A stretch of 64,000 nt of DNA from Streptomonospora sp. PA3 (GCF_009728995.1 NZ_VTZW01000006.1:111366-175365); one strand, 5' to 3'. Numbered from the stretch's first letter, positions 16,005-24,717 are shown. A program made the numbers and translations. Notes: generated by a model not told the origin, from the sequence alone.

Positions 16005-16172
16005 GTCTTCAGCTCCTTGGTAGCTGGGACCATGCCCCCGGGCGGGTGCCTTCCGCCGCGGGGGTCTTTCGCGTTTAAGGGTCCCCCGCACGCGGTGAAC
16101 CTTCCATGATCGCTACGCAATTGGGTCTTTTTAGAGAATCCGTAGACGCACTGGCGACAGGCAGATCATCAT
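16005..16172. promoter_or_regulatory. AT-richer divergent promoter region
   Basis: 168 bases between the tiny-gene trio and the XRE gene. GC drops clearly around 16105-16170 (CAATTGGGTCTTTTTAGAGA). No strong -35/-10 pair is evident; TAGAGAAT near 16132-16139 could be the XRE-side -10. GCCCCCGG and CCGCGGGGG near 16030-16060 form a hairpin, followed by a TTTAAGG run. Confidence 0.35.
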
Positions 16173-16982
16173 GTGAATATGGTCGAGCGCGTACACGAAG
16201 AATGGCTGCCTTGGGCTGCCGCCTTGAAGCAGCACCGCGAATCAGCTGGGATGACGCAGTCCCAGTTAGCCCGAGCGGCGAACATGAGTCGGCAAGTTGT
16301 CAGCAAATATGAAATGGCGACAAGGGCTCCGAAATCGGACATAGCAAGCAAGTTTGATGGGCTCTTGTCTACAGGCGGCGCCCTATGGCAGCTCTGGCAG
16401 GACATGAACCATGCCGCCGAGATCCCCGAGGAGTGGCGGGACTTCATCAAGCTGGAGCGGGCGGCAAACGAGATTTGGGAGTATCAGCCGCTGCTCATCC
16501 CCGGGCTTCTGCAATGTGAGACCTACATACGCTGGGTCATGCGCCGAGAGCGCGGCAATCGCGACGCTCTGGAGCAAAGCGTCAAGGTGAGGGCGGAACG
16601 GATCCGCAACCTGAGGCCGGGCGCTATCCTGCGGGTGATCATGGACGAGGGGGTCCTGCGCCGAGTCGCCGGAGACGAACACGTCATGCGAGAGCAGTTG
16701 GACCATGTGCTGTCGCTCGCAGAGTCCAGCGCTGTCGTGCCTCTGGTGCTGCCCACGTACGCCCCGTGGCGTCCGGCAATCGCCGGAGCCTTCCGGATCA
16801 TGACGCTAGAGGGCGGTAGGCAGGTTGTGCATGCTGATCACGCGCGCGGCCAAGCCGTCATACAGAGACCCAGCGAGGTCACCGAAATGGTCGGCGTCTT
16901 CGGGGAACTGTGTTCCGAGTCCCTGTCTCAGTCGGATTCGATCCAACTGATTGAACGCATAAGGAAAGAAACCAATGAATGA
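16173..16982 (+). CDS. XRE helix-turn-helix protein with DUF5753 domain
   Basis: A 269-residue protein from GTG 16173. The HTH spans about residues 15-70 (GMTQSQLARAANMSRQVVSK). The remainder is the DUF5753 domain (YQPLLIPGLLQCETYIRWVM, then RVIMDEGVLRR). Family knowledge: these WhiJ-like regulators are numerous in actinomycetes and pair with DUF397 proteins, sometimes acting like toxin-antitoxin modules or in development. It overlaps the DUF397 gene by 8 bases. GC is visibly lower than average, consistent with transfer. Confidence 0.93.
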   Translation: MNMVERVHEEWLPWAAALKQHRESAGMTQSQLARAANMSRQVVSKYEMATRAPKSDIASKFDGLLSTGGALWQLWQDMNHAAEIPEEWRDFIKLERAANEIWEYQPLLIPGLLQCETYIRWVMRRERGNRDALEQSVKVRAERIRNLRPGAILRVIMDEGVLRRVAGDEHVMREQLDHVLSLAESSAVVPLVLPTYAPWRPAIAGAFRIMTLEGGRQVVHADHARGQAVIQRPSEVTEMVGVFGELCSESLSQSDSIQLIERIRKETNE

Positions 16983-17151
16983 CTGGCACAAGAGCAGCTA
17001 CAGCGGAGCGAAGGACCCGAACTGCGTCGAGGTCGCCGAAGGCCCCCAGACTCTCGTCCGGGACACCCGGCACCGGGACCTCGGGTACCTCGCCTTCCCC
17101 GCTGACGAATGGCAGGCCTTCGTCGACGGCTTGAGAACCGGCGACCTCTGA
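16975..17151 (+). CDS. DUF397 protein
   Basis: A 58-residue protein from ATG 16975. It has the complete DUF397 pattern: NDWHKSSYSGAKDPNCVEVA, then VRDTRHRDLGYLAFPADEWQ. This family is nearly always encoded right after a DUF5753 XRE regulator, as here, with overlapping genes. It likely binds or modulates the regulator (inference from family). Confidence 0.93.
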   Translation: MNDWHKSSYSGAKDPNCVEVAEGPQTLVRDTRHRDLGYLAFPADEWQAFVDGLRTGDL

Positions 17152-17199
17152 GCGGCGCCGCCGCTTCCCCCGACAAGCCGTTCCTCCGACGACACGAAC

Positions 17200-17229
17200 G
17201 GGCGGGGAGGGACCGGTCCCTCCCCGCCC
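17200..17229. terminator. Bidirectional hairpin between DUF397 and E2 genes
   Basis: A perfect 30-base palindrome: GGGCGGGGAGGGACC followed by its complement GGTCCCTCCCCGCCC. It lies between convergent genes. Confidence 0.75.
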
Positions 17230-17276
17230 CCTTCGCTGGGTTCACCGGCCGGGTCGGTCTGTCTGTGCTGTCGGGA

Positions 17277-18773
17277 CTATCCCCAGATCAGCGCCGACGT
17301 CTTGGGGTCCTCCAGCATCGCGCCGACGTCGCGCAGGACCTTGGAGCCCAGTTCGCCGTCGACCAGCCTGTGGTCGAAGGACAGCGACAGGGTCGTCACC
17401 TTGCGCACCGTCAACTCGCCCTTGTGCACCCAGGGCATGTCGCGGATCTGGCCGAACGCCAGGATCGCGGCCTCGCCCGGGTTGATGATGGGCGTCCCCG
17501 CGTCGACCCCGAACACCCCCACGTTGGTGATGGTGATCGTGCCGCCGCTGAGGTCGGCCGGGGTGGCGCCGCCCGCGCGGGCGGTCTCGGTGAGAGCCTG
17601 CAGCTCCCGCGCCAGGTCCGGCAGCGGCTTGGTGTGCGCGTCCTTGATGTTGGGCACCACCAGCCCGCGGTCGGTCGCCGCGGCGATCCCCAGGTTGACG
17701 TAGTGCTTGCGCACGATCTCCTGGCGCTCGTCGTCCCAGGAGGCGTTCACCTCGGGGTGGCGCCGCACGGCCGTCAGCAGGGCGCGCGCCACCAGCAGCA
17801 GCGGCGAGACCTTGACGTCGGCGAACTCCGGCCGCTCGCGCAGCTTGGCGACGGTCTTCACCGTCTTCGTGACGTCCACCTGCAGGAACTCGGTGACGTG
17901 CGGCGCGCTGAAGGCGCTGCGCACCATGGCCGCCGCCGTGTGCTTGCGCACGCCCTTGACGGGGATGCGCTCCTCGCGCACCCCCGGCTCGGCGGCGGTG
18001 GAGGGCGCCCCTTCGGCGGCGGGCGCCGCCGCCGGTGCGGCCTCCTGCTCGGGCTGCGCCGCCGGTGCCGCGGGCGCGGCCGTACCGGCCGCCTCGCCCG
18101 CGCCGCGCCGGACGTCGTCGCGGGTGACGACCCCGCCCGGCCCCGTCGGAGTGACCGCGGCGAGGTCGACGCCGAGGTCCTTGGCGAGCTTGCGCACCGG
18201 CGGCTTGGCCAGCGCACGCGCCGGGGCTCCGTTGCCCGCCGGGGCGGCGGGACCGCCGCTGTGAGCGCCGGCATCGCCCAGAGCGCTCGCCGCGCTCGGC
18301 GCCGCTTGCGTGTCCTGCCCGGCGGGCGCAGCCCGGCCGTTGCTCTCGCCGGCGGCGGCCGGTTGCGCGGGCGCGCCGTGGCGGTTGCGCCGCGGGCGCC
18401 GGGTGGTGGACGCGGCGCGCTCGCCGTAGCCGACCAGCGGCTTCTCCCGCTCCTCGGTCTCCTCGTTGCCCGCCGCGGACCCGCCGGACTCCTCGCCCTC
18501 CGCACCGCCGCCGGTGTCGACGGTGATGATGGGCGTGCCGACGTCGACCGTCGTCCCGGCCTCCACCAGCAGCTCGCGGACCGTGCCCGCATACGGGCTC
18601 GGCAGCTCCACGGCCGCCTTGGCGGTCTCGACCTCGCAGATCATCTGGTTGACCTGCACTTCGTCGCCCGGCTGGACGTACCACTGCAGCAGTTCGGCGT
18701 CGACCAGCCCTTCGCCGACGTCGGGCAGCCGGAACTCCTGCACACCGGACTGTTGGGTGCTCACCTGGTTCAC
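17277..18773 (-). CDS. Dihydrolipoamide acyltransferase, E2 of a 2-oxoacid dehydrogenase
   Basis: A 498-residue protein from GTG 18773. One lipoyl domain (about residues 10-85; the lysine is in VETAKAAVELP), a long Ala/Pro-rich linker, an E3-binding domain (about 195-230; VRKLAKDLGVDLAAVTPTGP), and the catalytic domain (from about 265) ending with FDHRLVDGELG, where His (about 468) and Asp are catalytic. Transfers the acyl group from lipoamide to CoA. It is the last gene of E1alpha-E1beta-E2; E3 is not in the window. Pyruvate or branched-chain ketoacids are the likely substrates. Confidence 0.94.
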   Translation of the reverse strand: MNQVSTQQSGVQEFRLPDVGEGLVDAELLQWYVQPGDEVQVNQMICEVETAKAAVELPSPYAGTVRELLVEAGTTVDVGTPIITVDTGGGAEGEESGGSAAGNEETEEREKPLVGYGERAASTTRRPRRNRHGAPAQPAAAGESNGRAAPAGQDTQAAPSAASALGDAGAHSGGPAAPAGNGAPARALAKPPVRKLAKDLGVDLAAVTPTGPGGVVTRDDVRRGAGEAAGTAAPAAPAAQPEQEAAPAAAPAAEGAPSTAAEPGVREERIPVKGVRKHTAAAMVRSAFSAPHVTEFLQVDVTKTVKTVAKLRERPEFADVKVSPLLLVARALLTAVRRHPEVNASWDDERQEIVRKHYVNLGIAAATDRGLVVPNIKDAHTKPLPDLARELQALTETARAGGATPADLSGGTITITNVGVFGVDAGTPIINPGEAAILAFGQIRDMPWVHKGELTVRKVTTLSLSFDHRLVDGELGSKVLRDVGAMLEDPKTSALIWG

Positions 18774-18792
18774 CTTCGCTCTCCCGCCCCCT

Positions 18793-19773
18793 CTAGTACG
18801 CGAATGCGCGGTCGACGCCGTCGAGGATCCGATCGAGGTCGGGCAGGTAGTGCTCCTCCAGGCGGGACTGCGGGTAGGGGGTGTCGAAGGCGCCGACCCG
18901 GATGACCGGCGACTCCAGGTGGTAGAAGCACGACTCGGTGATACGCGCGGCGATCTCGCCGCCGACGCCGCCGCTGACGGGCGCCTCGTGGGCGATCACC
19001 AGCCGGCCGGTGCGGCGCACCGACTCCTCCACGGTGGGATAGTCCACCGGCGAGATGGACCGCAGGTCGATGACCTCGATGGAGTGGTCGGTATCGGCCT
19101 CGGCCGCCTGCAGGGCGGTCTTGACCATGGGCCCGTAGGCCAGCAGCGTGAGGTCGCCGCCCGGCCGGGCCACCCGCGCCGACCTCATCGGCATGGCCGA
19201 CTCCAGCGACGCGCCGGTGTCCACGTCGGCCTTGTCGTAGTAGCGCCGCTTGGGCTCGAAGAACACCACGGGATCCTGGGAGGCGATCGCCTGCTGGATC
19301 ATCCAGTAGGCGTCGACGGCGTTGGCCACGGTGACCACCCGCAGGCCCGCGGTGTGGGCGAAGTAGGCCTCGGGCGACTCGCTGTGGTGCTCCACGGCGC
19401 CGATGCCGCCGCCGTAGGGGATGCGCAGCACGACCGGCACGCTCAGGGCGCCCGCGGAGCGGCGGCGCATCTTGGCGAGCTGGGTGAAGGTCTGGTTGGT
19501 GGCCGGGAAGAAGAAGCCGTCGAACTGGATCTCGCAGACCGGGCGGTAGCCGCGCAGGGCCAGCCCGATGGCGGTGCCGACGATGCCCGACTCCGCCAGC
19601 GGCGTGTCGATGACGCGGTCGCCGCCGAAGTCCTTGTGCAGCTGGTCGGTCACGCGGAACACGCCGCCGAGGCGGCCCACGTCCTCGCCCATGACCAGGA
19701 CCTTGGGGTCGGCCTCCATGGCCCGGCGCAGTCCGGCGTTGATCGCCTTTCCGATCGTGAGGTTGACGCTCAT
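18793..19773 (-). CDS. 2-oxoacid dehydrogenase E1 beta subunit
   Basis: A 326-residue protein starting MSVNLTIGKAINAGLRRAME at ATG 19773; a GTG two codons upstream overlaps the E1alpha stop and is also possible. Motifs: LVMGEDVGRLGGVFRVTD, GIGAVEHHSESPEAYF, and a C-terminal transketolase-like domain. It forms the alpha2beta2 E1 heterotetramer with the upstream product and decarboxylates the 2-oxoacid with thiamine diphosphate. The longer open frame upstream lies inside the E1alpha gene and is a shadow. Confidence 0.95.
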   Translation of the reverse strand: MSVNLTIGKAINAGLRRAMEADPKVLVMGEDVGRLGGVFRVTDQLHKDFGGDRVIDTPLAESGIVGTAIGLALRGYRPVCEIQFDGFFFPATNQTFTQLAKMRRRSAGALSVPVVLRIPYGGGIGAVEHHSESPEAYFAHTAGLRVVTVANAVDAYWMIQQAIASQDPVVFFEPKRRYYDKADVDTGASLESAMPMRSARVARPGGDLTLLAYGPMVKTALQAAEADTDHSIEVIDLRSISPVDYPTVEESVRRTGRLVIAHEAPVSGGVGGEIAARITESCFYHLESPVIRVGAFDTPYPQSRLEEHYLPDLDRILDGVDRAFAY

Positions 19774-19775
19774 GG

Positions 19776-20891
19776 TCACCGCCCTCCCTCGGCGCCGGCG
19801 TCTTCGAACGACGCCAGGTAGTCGGCGAACTCGGCCCGCTGCAGGTCGAGCTGGGTGTTGGGTTCGGCGTAGACCTCGTGGAAGATGTCCAGGGGGTCGG
19901 GGTCGGGCAGCGACCGGCATTCGGTGCGCAGCCGCTCGCCCAGGCGGTCGGCCTCGGTCTCGACCTCGGTGAAGAAGTCGTCGCCGGCGATCCCCCGGGC
20001 CTGGATGTGGGCGCGCAGCCGCAGGATCGGGTCCTTGGCCTTCCACTCCTCCAGTTCGGCGGCCACCCGGTAGCGGGTGGGGTCGTCGTTGGTGGTGTGG
20101 GCGCCCATGCGGTAGGTGAACGCCTCGATGAGCATCGGCCCCTGGCCTTCGCGTGCCTGCTGCATGGCCTTGCGAGTGACCGCGAGGGAGGCGAAGACGT
20201 CGTTGCCGTCGATGCGTACGCCGGGGAATCCGAATCCGGCGGCGCGCCGGTAGAGCGGCACCCGCGCCTGGCGCTCGGGGGGCTCGGAGATGGCCCACTG
20301 GTTGTTCTGGCAGAAGAACACCACGGGGGCGTTGTTGACCGCGGCGAAGTTGAACGCCTCGCTGGTGTCGCCCTGGCTGGTGGCGCCGTCGCCGAAGTAG
20401 ACGATGACCGCCGAGCCGTCCTCGCCGGTGGCTCCGTCGCGCTGGACGCCCATGGCGTAGCCGGTGGCGTGCAGGGTCTGGCTGCCGATGACGATGGTGT
20501 AGAGATGCAGCCCGTGCTGTGCGGGATCCCAGCCGCCGTTGCTCACTCCGCGGAACATGCTCAGCAGTTCCTTGGGGGCGACGCCGCGCACCCAGGCCAC
20601 GCCGTGCTCGCGGTAGGAGGGGAAGGCCATGTCGTGGGGCCGCAGGGCGCGCGCCGAGCCGATCTGGGCGGCCTCCTGGCCCAGCAGCGAGGCCCACAGG
20701 CCCAGTTCGCCCTGGCGCTGCAGGGCGACCGCCTCGGTGTCGACGCGGCGGACCAGGACGAGGTCGCGGTAGAGTCCGCGGATCTCCTCGGCGCTGATCT
20801 CCAGCGGGTAGTCGGGGTGGTCGCGCAGCTCTCCGTCGGGTGTCAAGAGCTGGACGAGCTCGGGTTCTCCATGCGCGGTGTTGTCCGACAC
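19776..20891 (-). CDS. pdhA: 2-oxoacid dehydrogenase E1 alpha subunit (PdhA/BkdA type)
   Basis: A 371-residue protein. The thiamine-diphosphate motif is complete: GDGATSQGDTSEAFNF to NN in VVFFCQNNQWAIS. The loop with YRMGAHTTNDDPTRYR corresponds to the phosphorylation loop of E1alpha. Family knowledge: in actinomycetes this clade is annotated both as pyruvate dehydrogenase E1 and as branched-chain ketoacid E1 (which supplies fatty-acid starters); sequence alone does not decide. First gene of the three-gene operon; a TTACCC-G-GGGTAA palindrome lies upstream. Confidence 0.92.
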   Translation of the reverse strand: MSDNTAHGEPELVQLLTPDGELRDHPDYPLEISAEEIRGLYRDLVLVRRVDTEAVALQRQGELGLWASLLGQEAAQIGSARALRPHDMAFPSYREHGVAWVRGVAPKELLSMFRGVSNGGWDPAQHGLHLYTIVIGSQTLHATGYAMGVQRDGATGEDGSAVIVYFGDGATSQGDTSEAFNFAAVNNAPVVFFCQNNQWAISEPPERQARVPLYRRAAGFGFPGVRIDGNDVFASLAVTRKAMQQAREGQGPMLIEAFTYRMGAHTTNDDPTRYRVAAELEEWKAKDPILRLRAHIQARGIAGDDFFTEVETEADRLGERLRTECRSLPDPDPLDIFHEVYAEPNTQLDLQRAEFADYLASFEDAGAEGGR

Positions 20892-20958
20892 CTGTCGCTC
20901 CTCGGGTTCTCGGGGCCGATTTCGCGGGGTACCACTACGTCGGCCGGATCTCTGCCGC

Positions 20959-20971
20959 TTACCCGGGGTAA
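20959..20971. promoter_or_regulatory. Palindrome upstream of the E1-E2 operon
   Basis: TTACCCGGGGTAA is a perfect 13-base inverted repeat (6+1+6), 68 bases before the E1alpha start. It is AT-ended and stands out from the GC-rich surroundings. It is a plausible operator for a local or global regulator; identity unknown. Confidence 0.5.
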
Positions 20972-21114
20972 CGGGTTCAAGCGGACAGCCCTACCGACAT
21001 CGTGACAGAACTCACCGCTGGCCGCGCAAGGGCCCAGCGCCGACTTTCATCCGCCGCTCCATCATGGCCCACGAGCGGGAAACCGCAACTAGCAGGTCCT
21101 CCTAGCAATAGCAA

Positions 21115-21142
21115 GGCCGTCCGAAGAAAAAGTCGGACGGCC
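21115..21142. terminator. Hairpin downstream of the sigma factor gene
   Basis: GGCCGTCCGA (21115-21124) and TCGGACGGCC (21133-21142) form a perfect 10-bp stem with the loop AGAAAAAG. Confidence 0.75.
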
Positions 21143-21361
21143 GAGGACCGCGGCGCGGAGCCCGCCGCGGGCGGTATGACGGTGCAACGGGGAATGGTTA
21201 CGGAGAGTGCCGGGTCGGGCGGCGCCGGGTCAGGGAAGCCGCCCGGGCCCAAGCGCGGAACCGGATGCGGGCGGCGTCGCGCCCGGGGGCGGCCGCTGCC
21301 GAGGGCGGCCGCGCGGGGCGCCCGGGGACGCGGCCCGCCGGAGAGCGCGGGGCGCGCGGAA

Positions 21362-21985
21362 TCAGGCCGCGGCGCGGAACCCGCGGTCCTTGGCGTAGTC
21401 GGCCAGGTGTTCGCGCAGCTGGCGGCGCGCCCGGTGCAACCGCGACATCACGGTGCCCAGCGGCGTGCCCATGCGCGCAGCCACCTCCTTGTAGGTGAAG
21501 CCCTCGACGTCGATGAGGTAGACGACGAGGCGGAACTCCTCGGGGAGTTCGGCCAGCGCGTGCCGGATGGCGGAGTCGGGCAGGCGCTCCAGCACCTCCG
21601 ACTCGGCCGAGCGCGACCCCGTGGAGGTGTGCGCGTCGGCGGCGGCCAACTGCCAGTCCTTGATCTCGTCGGTGGTGTCCTGGCGGGGCTCGCGCTGCTT
21701 CTTGCGGTAGCCGTTGATGAACGTGTTGGTCAGGATCCGGTACAGCCATGCGCGCAGGTTGGTGCCCGCGCGGAACTGGTGGAAGTTGGCGAACGCCTTG
21801 GTGAAGGTCTCCTGCACCAGGTCCTCCGCGTCGGCGGAGTTGCGCGTCATGCGCAGCGCGGCCGGGTACAGCTGGTCGGCGTACGGGGTGACGGCGGTCG
21901 CGAAGTCGATCGATTCGCCGGTCCGGGCGTTTCCGGTGGACTCGTCGGCTCCGCTCATACGCTCCAGATCGAGTGTGGTCGTCAA
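21362..21985 (-). CDS. sigR: ECF sigma factor, SigR/SigH type (oxidative stress)
   Basis: A 207-residue protein from TTG 21985 (GGGGGAG just upstream); ATG 21958 is an alternative start. Region 2: [20 protein letters not shown] and [18 protein letters not shown]; region 4: [20 protein letters not shown] and [19 protein letters not shown]. This is strongly SigR-like (ECF12). Family knowledge: SigR drives thiol-stress genes such as trx and is held by RsrA, which is normally encoded next to it. No rsrA is adjacent here, and the gene ends close to its own terminator. Two possible starts recall the two isoforms of Streptomyces SigR. Confidence 0.88.
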   Translation of the reverse strand: MTTTLDLERMSGADESTGNARTGESIDFATAVTPYADQLYPAALRMTRNSADAEDLVQETFTKAFANFHQFRAGTNLRAWLYRILTNTFINGYRKKQREPRQDTTDEIKDWQLAAADAHTSTGSRSAESEVLERLPDSAIRHALAELPEEFRLVVYLIDVEGFTYKEVAARMGTPLGTVMSRLHRARRQLREHLADYAKDRGFRAAA

Positions 21986-22470
21986 ATCTCCCCCTTGGGA
22001 CGACCGGCTTTGCTACTGACTTGGTAGACGCAGGGAAGTGCGTCCGGTGATGACGCCGGTCCGGGTGATCCGTGTCACGGGAATGCCGAATGCGTGTGTA
22101 CGGCGACCCAAAACGCGGTAATGGGCTCGCGCGGAACGTCGTCGTTGACGGTCGCGCCGGGTGCCACAGCGGCCAGGGGTGTGGAGGTGGTTTCCCGCGG
22201 GCCTGCGGGGCGCTTTGAGGCGCCGCCTTCCCTCCGGCCCGCTGTGGCCCTGCTTTCCCGCAGGCCTGCTGTTTCGAGGGTGGTGGCGGGCGAGGCGATG
22301 GCACTGCGTCCCCTTCCAGGATAGACGCCGCCGGAGCGGACCCGCACGGCACTCCGTCGTGCCGTACGCTTTCTCCTGCCTCCGCACCGCTACCCGCGGG
22401 GGCGCATCCTTCGACACCTTCGCACCGCTGCTTTTGCGAACCCGAACCGCCGATCCCAGTGGAGGAGCCC
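21986..22470. other. Intergenic between sigR and purS
   Basis: 485 bases holding both promoters and a copy of dispersed repeat B. No gene is visible in it; a few short frames only follow the repeat. No clear SigR-type GGGAAT-GTT promoter was found before the sigma gene. Confidence 0.5.
22191..22275 (+). repeat. Dispersed repeat family B, copy 1
   Basis: The core at 22191-22235 starts TTTCCCGCGGGCCTGCGGGG and ends GCCTTCCCTCC. It matches the reverse complement of 39626-39670 at about 40 of 45 positions. Its flank TTTCCCGCAGGCCTGC (22254-22269) repeats the start of the core in degenerate form. Both copies lie upstream of housekeeping-type genes. Confidence 0.65.
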
Positions 22471-22713
22471 GTGGCCCGCGTCGTGGTTGACGTCATGCTC
22501 AAGCCGGAGATCCTGGACCCCCAGGGCCAGGCCATCGCCGGCGCCTGCGAGCGTCTGGGCTTCTCGGGGATCCGCGGGGTCCGCCAGGGCAAGCGCTTCG
22601 AGGTCGAGGTCGAGGGCGAGGCCGACGACGCCGCGCTGGCCGAGGTCCGGCGCATGGCCGAGACCCTGCTGGCCAATCCGGTCATCGAGGACTTCTCCGT
22701 GCGTGTGGAATAG
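22471..22713 (+). CDS. purS: Phosphoribosylformylglycinamidine synthase subunit PurS
   Basis: An 80-residue protein from GTG 22471, with GGAGGAG 4 bases upstream; the earlier GTG at 22459 is part of the ribosome binding site. It has the whole family fold: VVVDVMLKPEILDPQGQAIA, then GIRGVRQGKRFEVEVEGE, then VIEDFSVRVE. Family knowledge: PurS bridges PurL and PurQ in the FGAM synthetase complex (purine synthesis step 4). purQ and purL follow, with other genes between. Confidence 0.96.
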   Translation: MARVVVDVMLKPEILDPQGQAIAGACERLGFSGIRGVRQGKRFEVEVEGEADDAALAEVRRMAETLLANPVIEDFSVRVE

Positions 22714-22894
22714 GACACGTCGCGCCGCCACGCCGAAGGTGACCCGAATTGGGCCGGCGGTGCTGCCCAGCATTGCTCGCGCTGCGGAATTGCCACGTCA
22801 CCTGCCGCATCCGGCCAACTCGCGCCAATGTCCGTTTCGCATGGCGCCCCTCGGGAAGGCTCAACAATGTGCCTACCGGTCGTGAGGGCTTGCG

Positions 22895-23347
22895 ATGGAA
22901 GTGAAATTCTCGATTGCGCTCCCCCGACAGGCGTACACCGTCGCCGTGATGCGCGACTTCCTCGGCGAGGCGCTGCGCACCACCGGAGTCTGCGCCGAAT
23001 GCCGCTTCCCGATTCTCCTCGCCGCCTCCGAGGCGTGCGCCAATGCCGTCGACCACGGCGCCGCATCCGCCGGATACCGCGTCGAAGTCCACATCCGCTC
23101 GGATATGTGCGTCGTTGAGGTGGCGCACATAGGGCCGGGATTCAATCTGGACCGGGTGCCCCTGCCAGACCTCGAAGCGGAGTCGGGCAGGGGCATTCTT
23201 CTGATGCGCCAGATCATGGACGACGTGTCCCTCGCCTCCGACCGCGACGGCACCACGCGGCTCCGGTTGGGCAAGCGCTTCGACGAGTGCAGCCCCGGCC
23301 CGCCCGAGCCCGGCCGGTGGAGCCTGCTGGAGCCTGTGCTGCGCTGA
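22895..23347 (+). CDS. RsbW/SpoIIAB-like ATP-binding protein
   Basis: A 150-residue protein with an HATPase_c_2 fold: the N-box is in LLAASEACANAVDHGA, and the G1-like box is VAHIGPGFN with the later ESGRGILLMRQIMDDVSL G2 region. Family knowledge: serine kinases of anti-sigma type that act through partner-switching or as stand-alone regulators in actinomycetes. It has no adjacent sigma or anti-anti-sigma gene; its position between purS and purQ is probably incidental or reflects growth-rate control. The Asp in G1 (normally DxGxG) is replaced by IGPGF, so ATP binding may be altered. Confidence 0.85.
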   Translation: MEVKFSIALPRQAYTVAVMRDFLGEALRTTGVCAECRFPILLAASEACANAVDHGAASAGYRVEVHIRSDMCVVEVAHIGPGFNLDRVPLPDLEAESGRGILLMRQIMDDVSLASDRDGTTRLRLGKRFDECSPGPPEPGRWSLLEPVLR

Positions 23348-23450
23348 CCCGCGCGCCGGGACCAGCAGGTAACCTCGAACGCGACAGGCGCCGGCAGCCG
23401 ACCCGGCCGCCCGGCGCCCGGCTCCCACCGAACGACACCGGAGAGTGCCC

Positions 23451-24158
23451 ATGACAGCCCGTGTGGGCGTCGTCACCTTCCCCGGCTCCCTGGACGACAG
23501 GGACGCCGCACGCGCCGTCCGCCTCGCCGGCGCCGATCCCGTCCCGCTCTGGCACGACGACCCCGACCTCAAGGGCGTCGACGCGGTCGTCCTGCCCGGC
23601 GGGTTCTCCTACGGCGACTACCTGCGCTGCGGCGCCATCGCCCGCTTCGCCCCGGTCATGAACGAGCTGGTGCCCGCCGCCCGCTCGGGGACGCTGCCGG
23701 TCCTGGGCATCTGCAACGGGTTCCAGATCCTGTGCGAGAGCCACCTGCTGCCCGGCGCGCTGACCCGCAACCGGTCGCTGCGGTTCGTCAACCGCGAGCA
23801 GGCGGTGCGGGTGGAGTCCACCGCCACCGCCTGGACCAACCGCTACACCGAGGGCGAGGAAATCCGCATCGTCCTCAAGAGCGGCGAGGGCAACTTCGTC
23901 GCCGACGACGCCACTCTGGACGAGCTGGAGCGCTCGGGCCGCGTGGTCGTCCGCTACGTGGGCGAGGCTCCCAACGGCGCCCGGCGGGGCATCGCCGGCA
24001 TCAGCAACGAGCACGGCAACGTGGTCGGCCTGATGCCCCACCCCGAGCACGCCGTCGAGGAGCTGACCGGCCCCTCGACCCACGGGCTGGACTTCTTCAC
24101 CTCCCTCCTCGCGCACCTGGCCGACACCAGCCCCGCGGCGGCGGCCGCGACCGGCTGA
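23451..24158 (+). CDS. purQ: Phosphoribosylformylglycinamidine synthase subunit PurQ
   Basis: A 235-residue class I glutamine amidotransferase from ATG 23451 (CGGAGAG upstream). The nucleophile Cys is in [13 protein letters not shown], and the His-Glu pair is in [12 protein letters not shown]. An early [17 protein letters not shown] supplies the oxyanion side. It makes ammonia for PurL. The following membrane-protein gene starts 28 bases later, and purL after that. Confidence 0.97.
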   Translation: MTARVGVVTFPGSLDDRDAARAVRLAGADPVPLWHDDPDLKGVDAVVLPGGFSYGDYLRCGAIARFAPVMNELVPAARSGTLPVLGICNGFQILCESHLLPGALTRNRSLRFVNREQAVRVESTATAWTNRYTEGEEIRIVLKSGEGNFVADDATLDELERSGRVVVRYVGEAPNGARRGIAGISNEHGNVVGLMPHPEHAVEELTGPSTHGLDFFTSLLAHLADTSPAAAAATG

Positions 24159-24186
24159 CGACCGCTGCGACTCACCGGGGGACGCT

Positions 24187-24717
24187 ATGCGCATGATGGA
24201 CCTGCTGCGGTCGCGGATGACCATGGTCGTCCTCGCGGCCGTGGTGACCGTGGCGCTCGTCGCGACAGGGGCCATCGGCCTGTTCGACGCCCTCAGCTCG
24301 CCCGATTCCGGCCGGGCCGCCGACGGGCGGCCGCCGGGCACCGCCGCCTCGCCGGTGGCGGCGCCGAAGCTGGAATCGCTGGGCAAGGCCCCCCAGGGCG
24401 CCTCCTACACCGACTTCGGGCAGCAGTGCCCCGATGTGGAGTGCGTGCGCATCGTCGGCGTGTCCGTCGCGGACGGCGGCGAGGAGCAGGACTCCGACAA
24501 GGCCAGCAAGGCCGCGATCGACAAGGTCTTCAACCACCTGCTGGACAAGGGGTGGGCGCGGGTGCTGCCCAACAGCGAGGCCGACCCCAAGGAGGTCCCG
24601 CTGGGCGAGAGCTATCTCACCGACGGGCAGGTGCTGATCACGGCCACCCCGGTCAACGCCCCCGACGCCAGCGCGGGACTGATGCTGATGCACGCCCAGC
24701 GGCCGGGCTCCTCCTGA
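24187..24717 (+). CDS. Single-pass membrane protein of unknown function between purQ and purL
   Basis: A 176-residue protein: one N-terminal membrane helix (about residues 10-34), a Pro/Ala linker, then an extracytoplasmic domain of about 115 residues with a Cys pair ([20 protein letters not shown]) likely to form a disulphide. I do not recognise the family. GGGGGACGCT precedes the ATG. It is spaced like an operon member between purQ and purL, so co-expression with purine synthesis is likely, but a functional link is unproven. Confidence 0.75.
   Translation: MRMMDLLRSRMTMVVLAAVVTVALVATGAIGLFDALSSPDSGRAADGRPPGTAASPVAAPKLESLGKAPQGASYTDFGQQCPDVECVRIVGVSVADGGEEQDSDKASKAAIDKVFNHLLDKGWARVLPNSEADPKEVPLGESYLTDGQVLITATPVNAPDASAGLMLMHAQRPGSS

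Larger units (their letters stand above)
20892..21361. other. Intergenic between sigR-like gene and E1alpha, no rsrA
   Basis: This 470-base gap holds the sigma-gene terminator and the E1-E2 operon promoter. I searched it on both strands for the HxxxCxxC zinc anti-sigma motif expected after sigR and found none. Nothing else recognisable. Confidence 0.6.

Noticed and set aside
17109..18905. A forward frame of nearly 600 residues over the E2 gene
   Set aside because: Antisense shadow of a repetitive Ala/Pro-rich linker gene.
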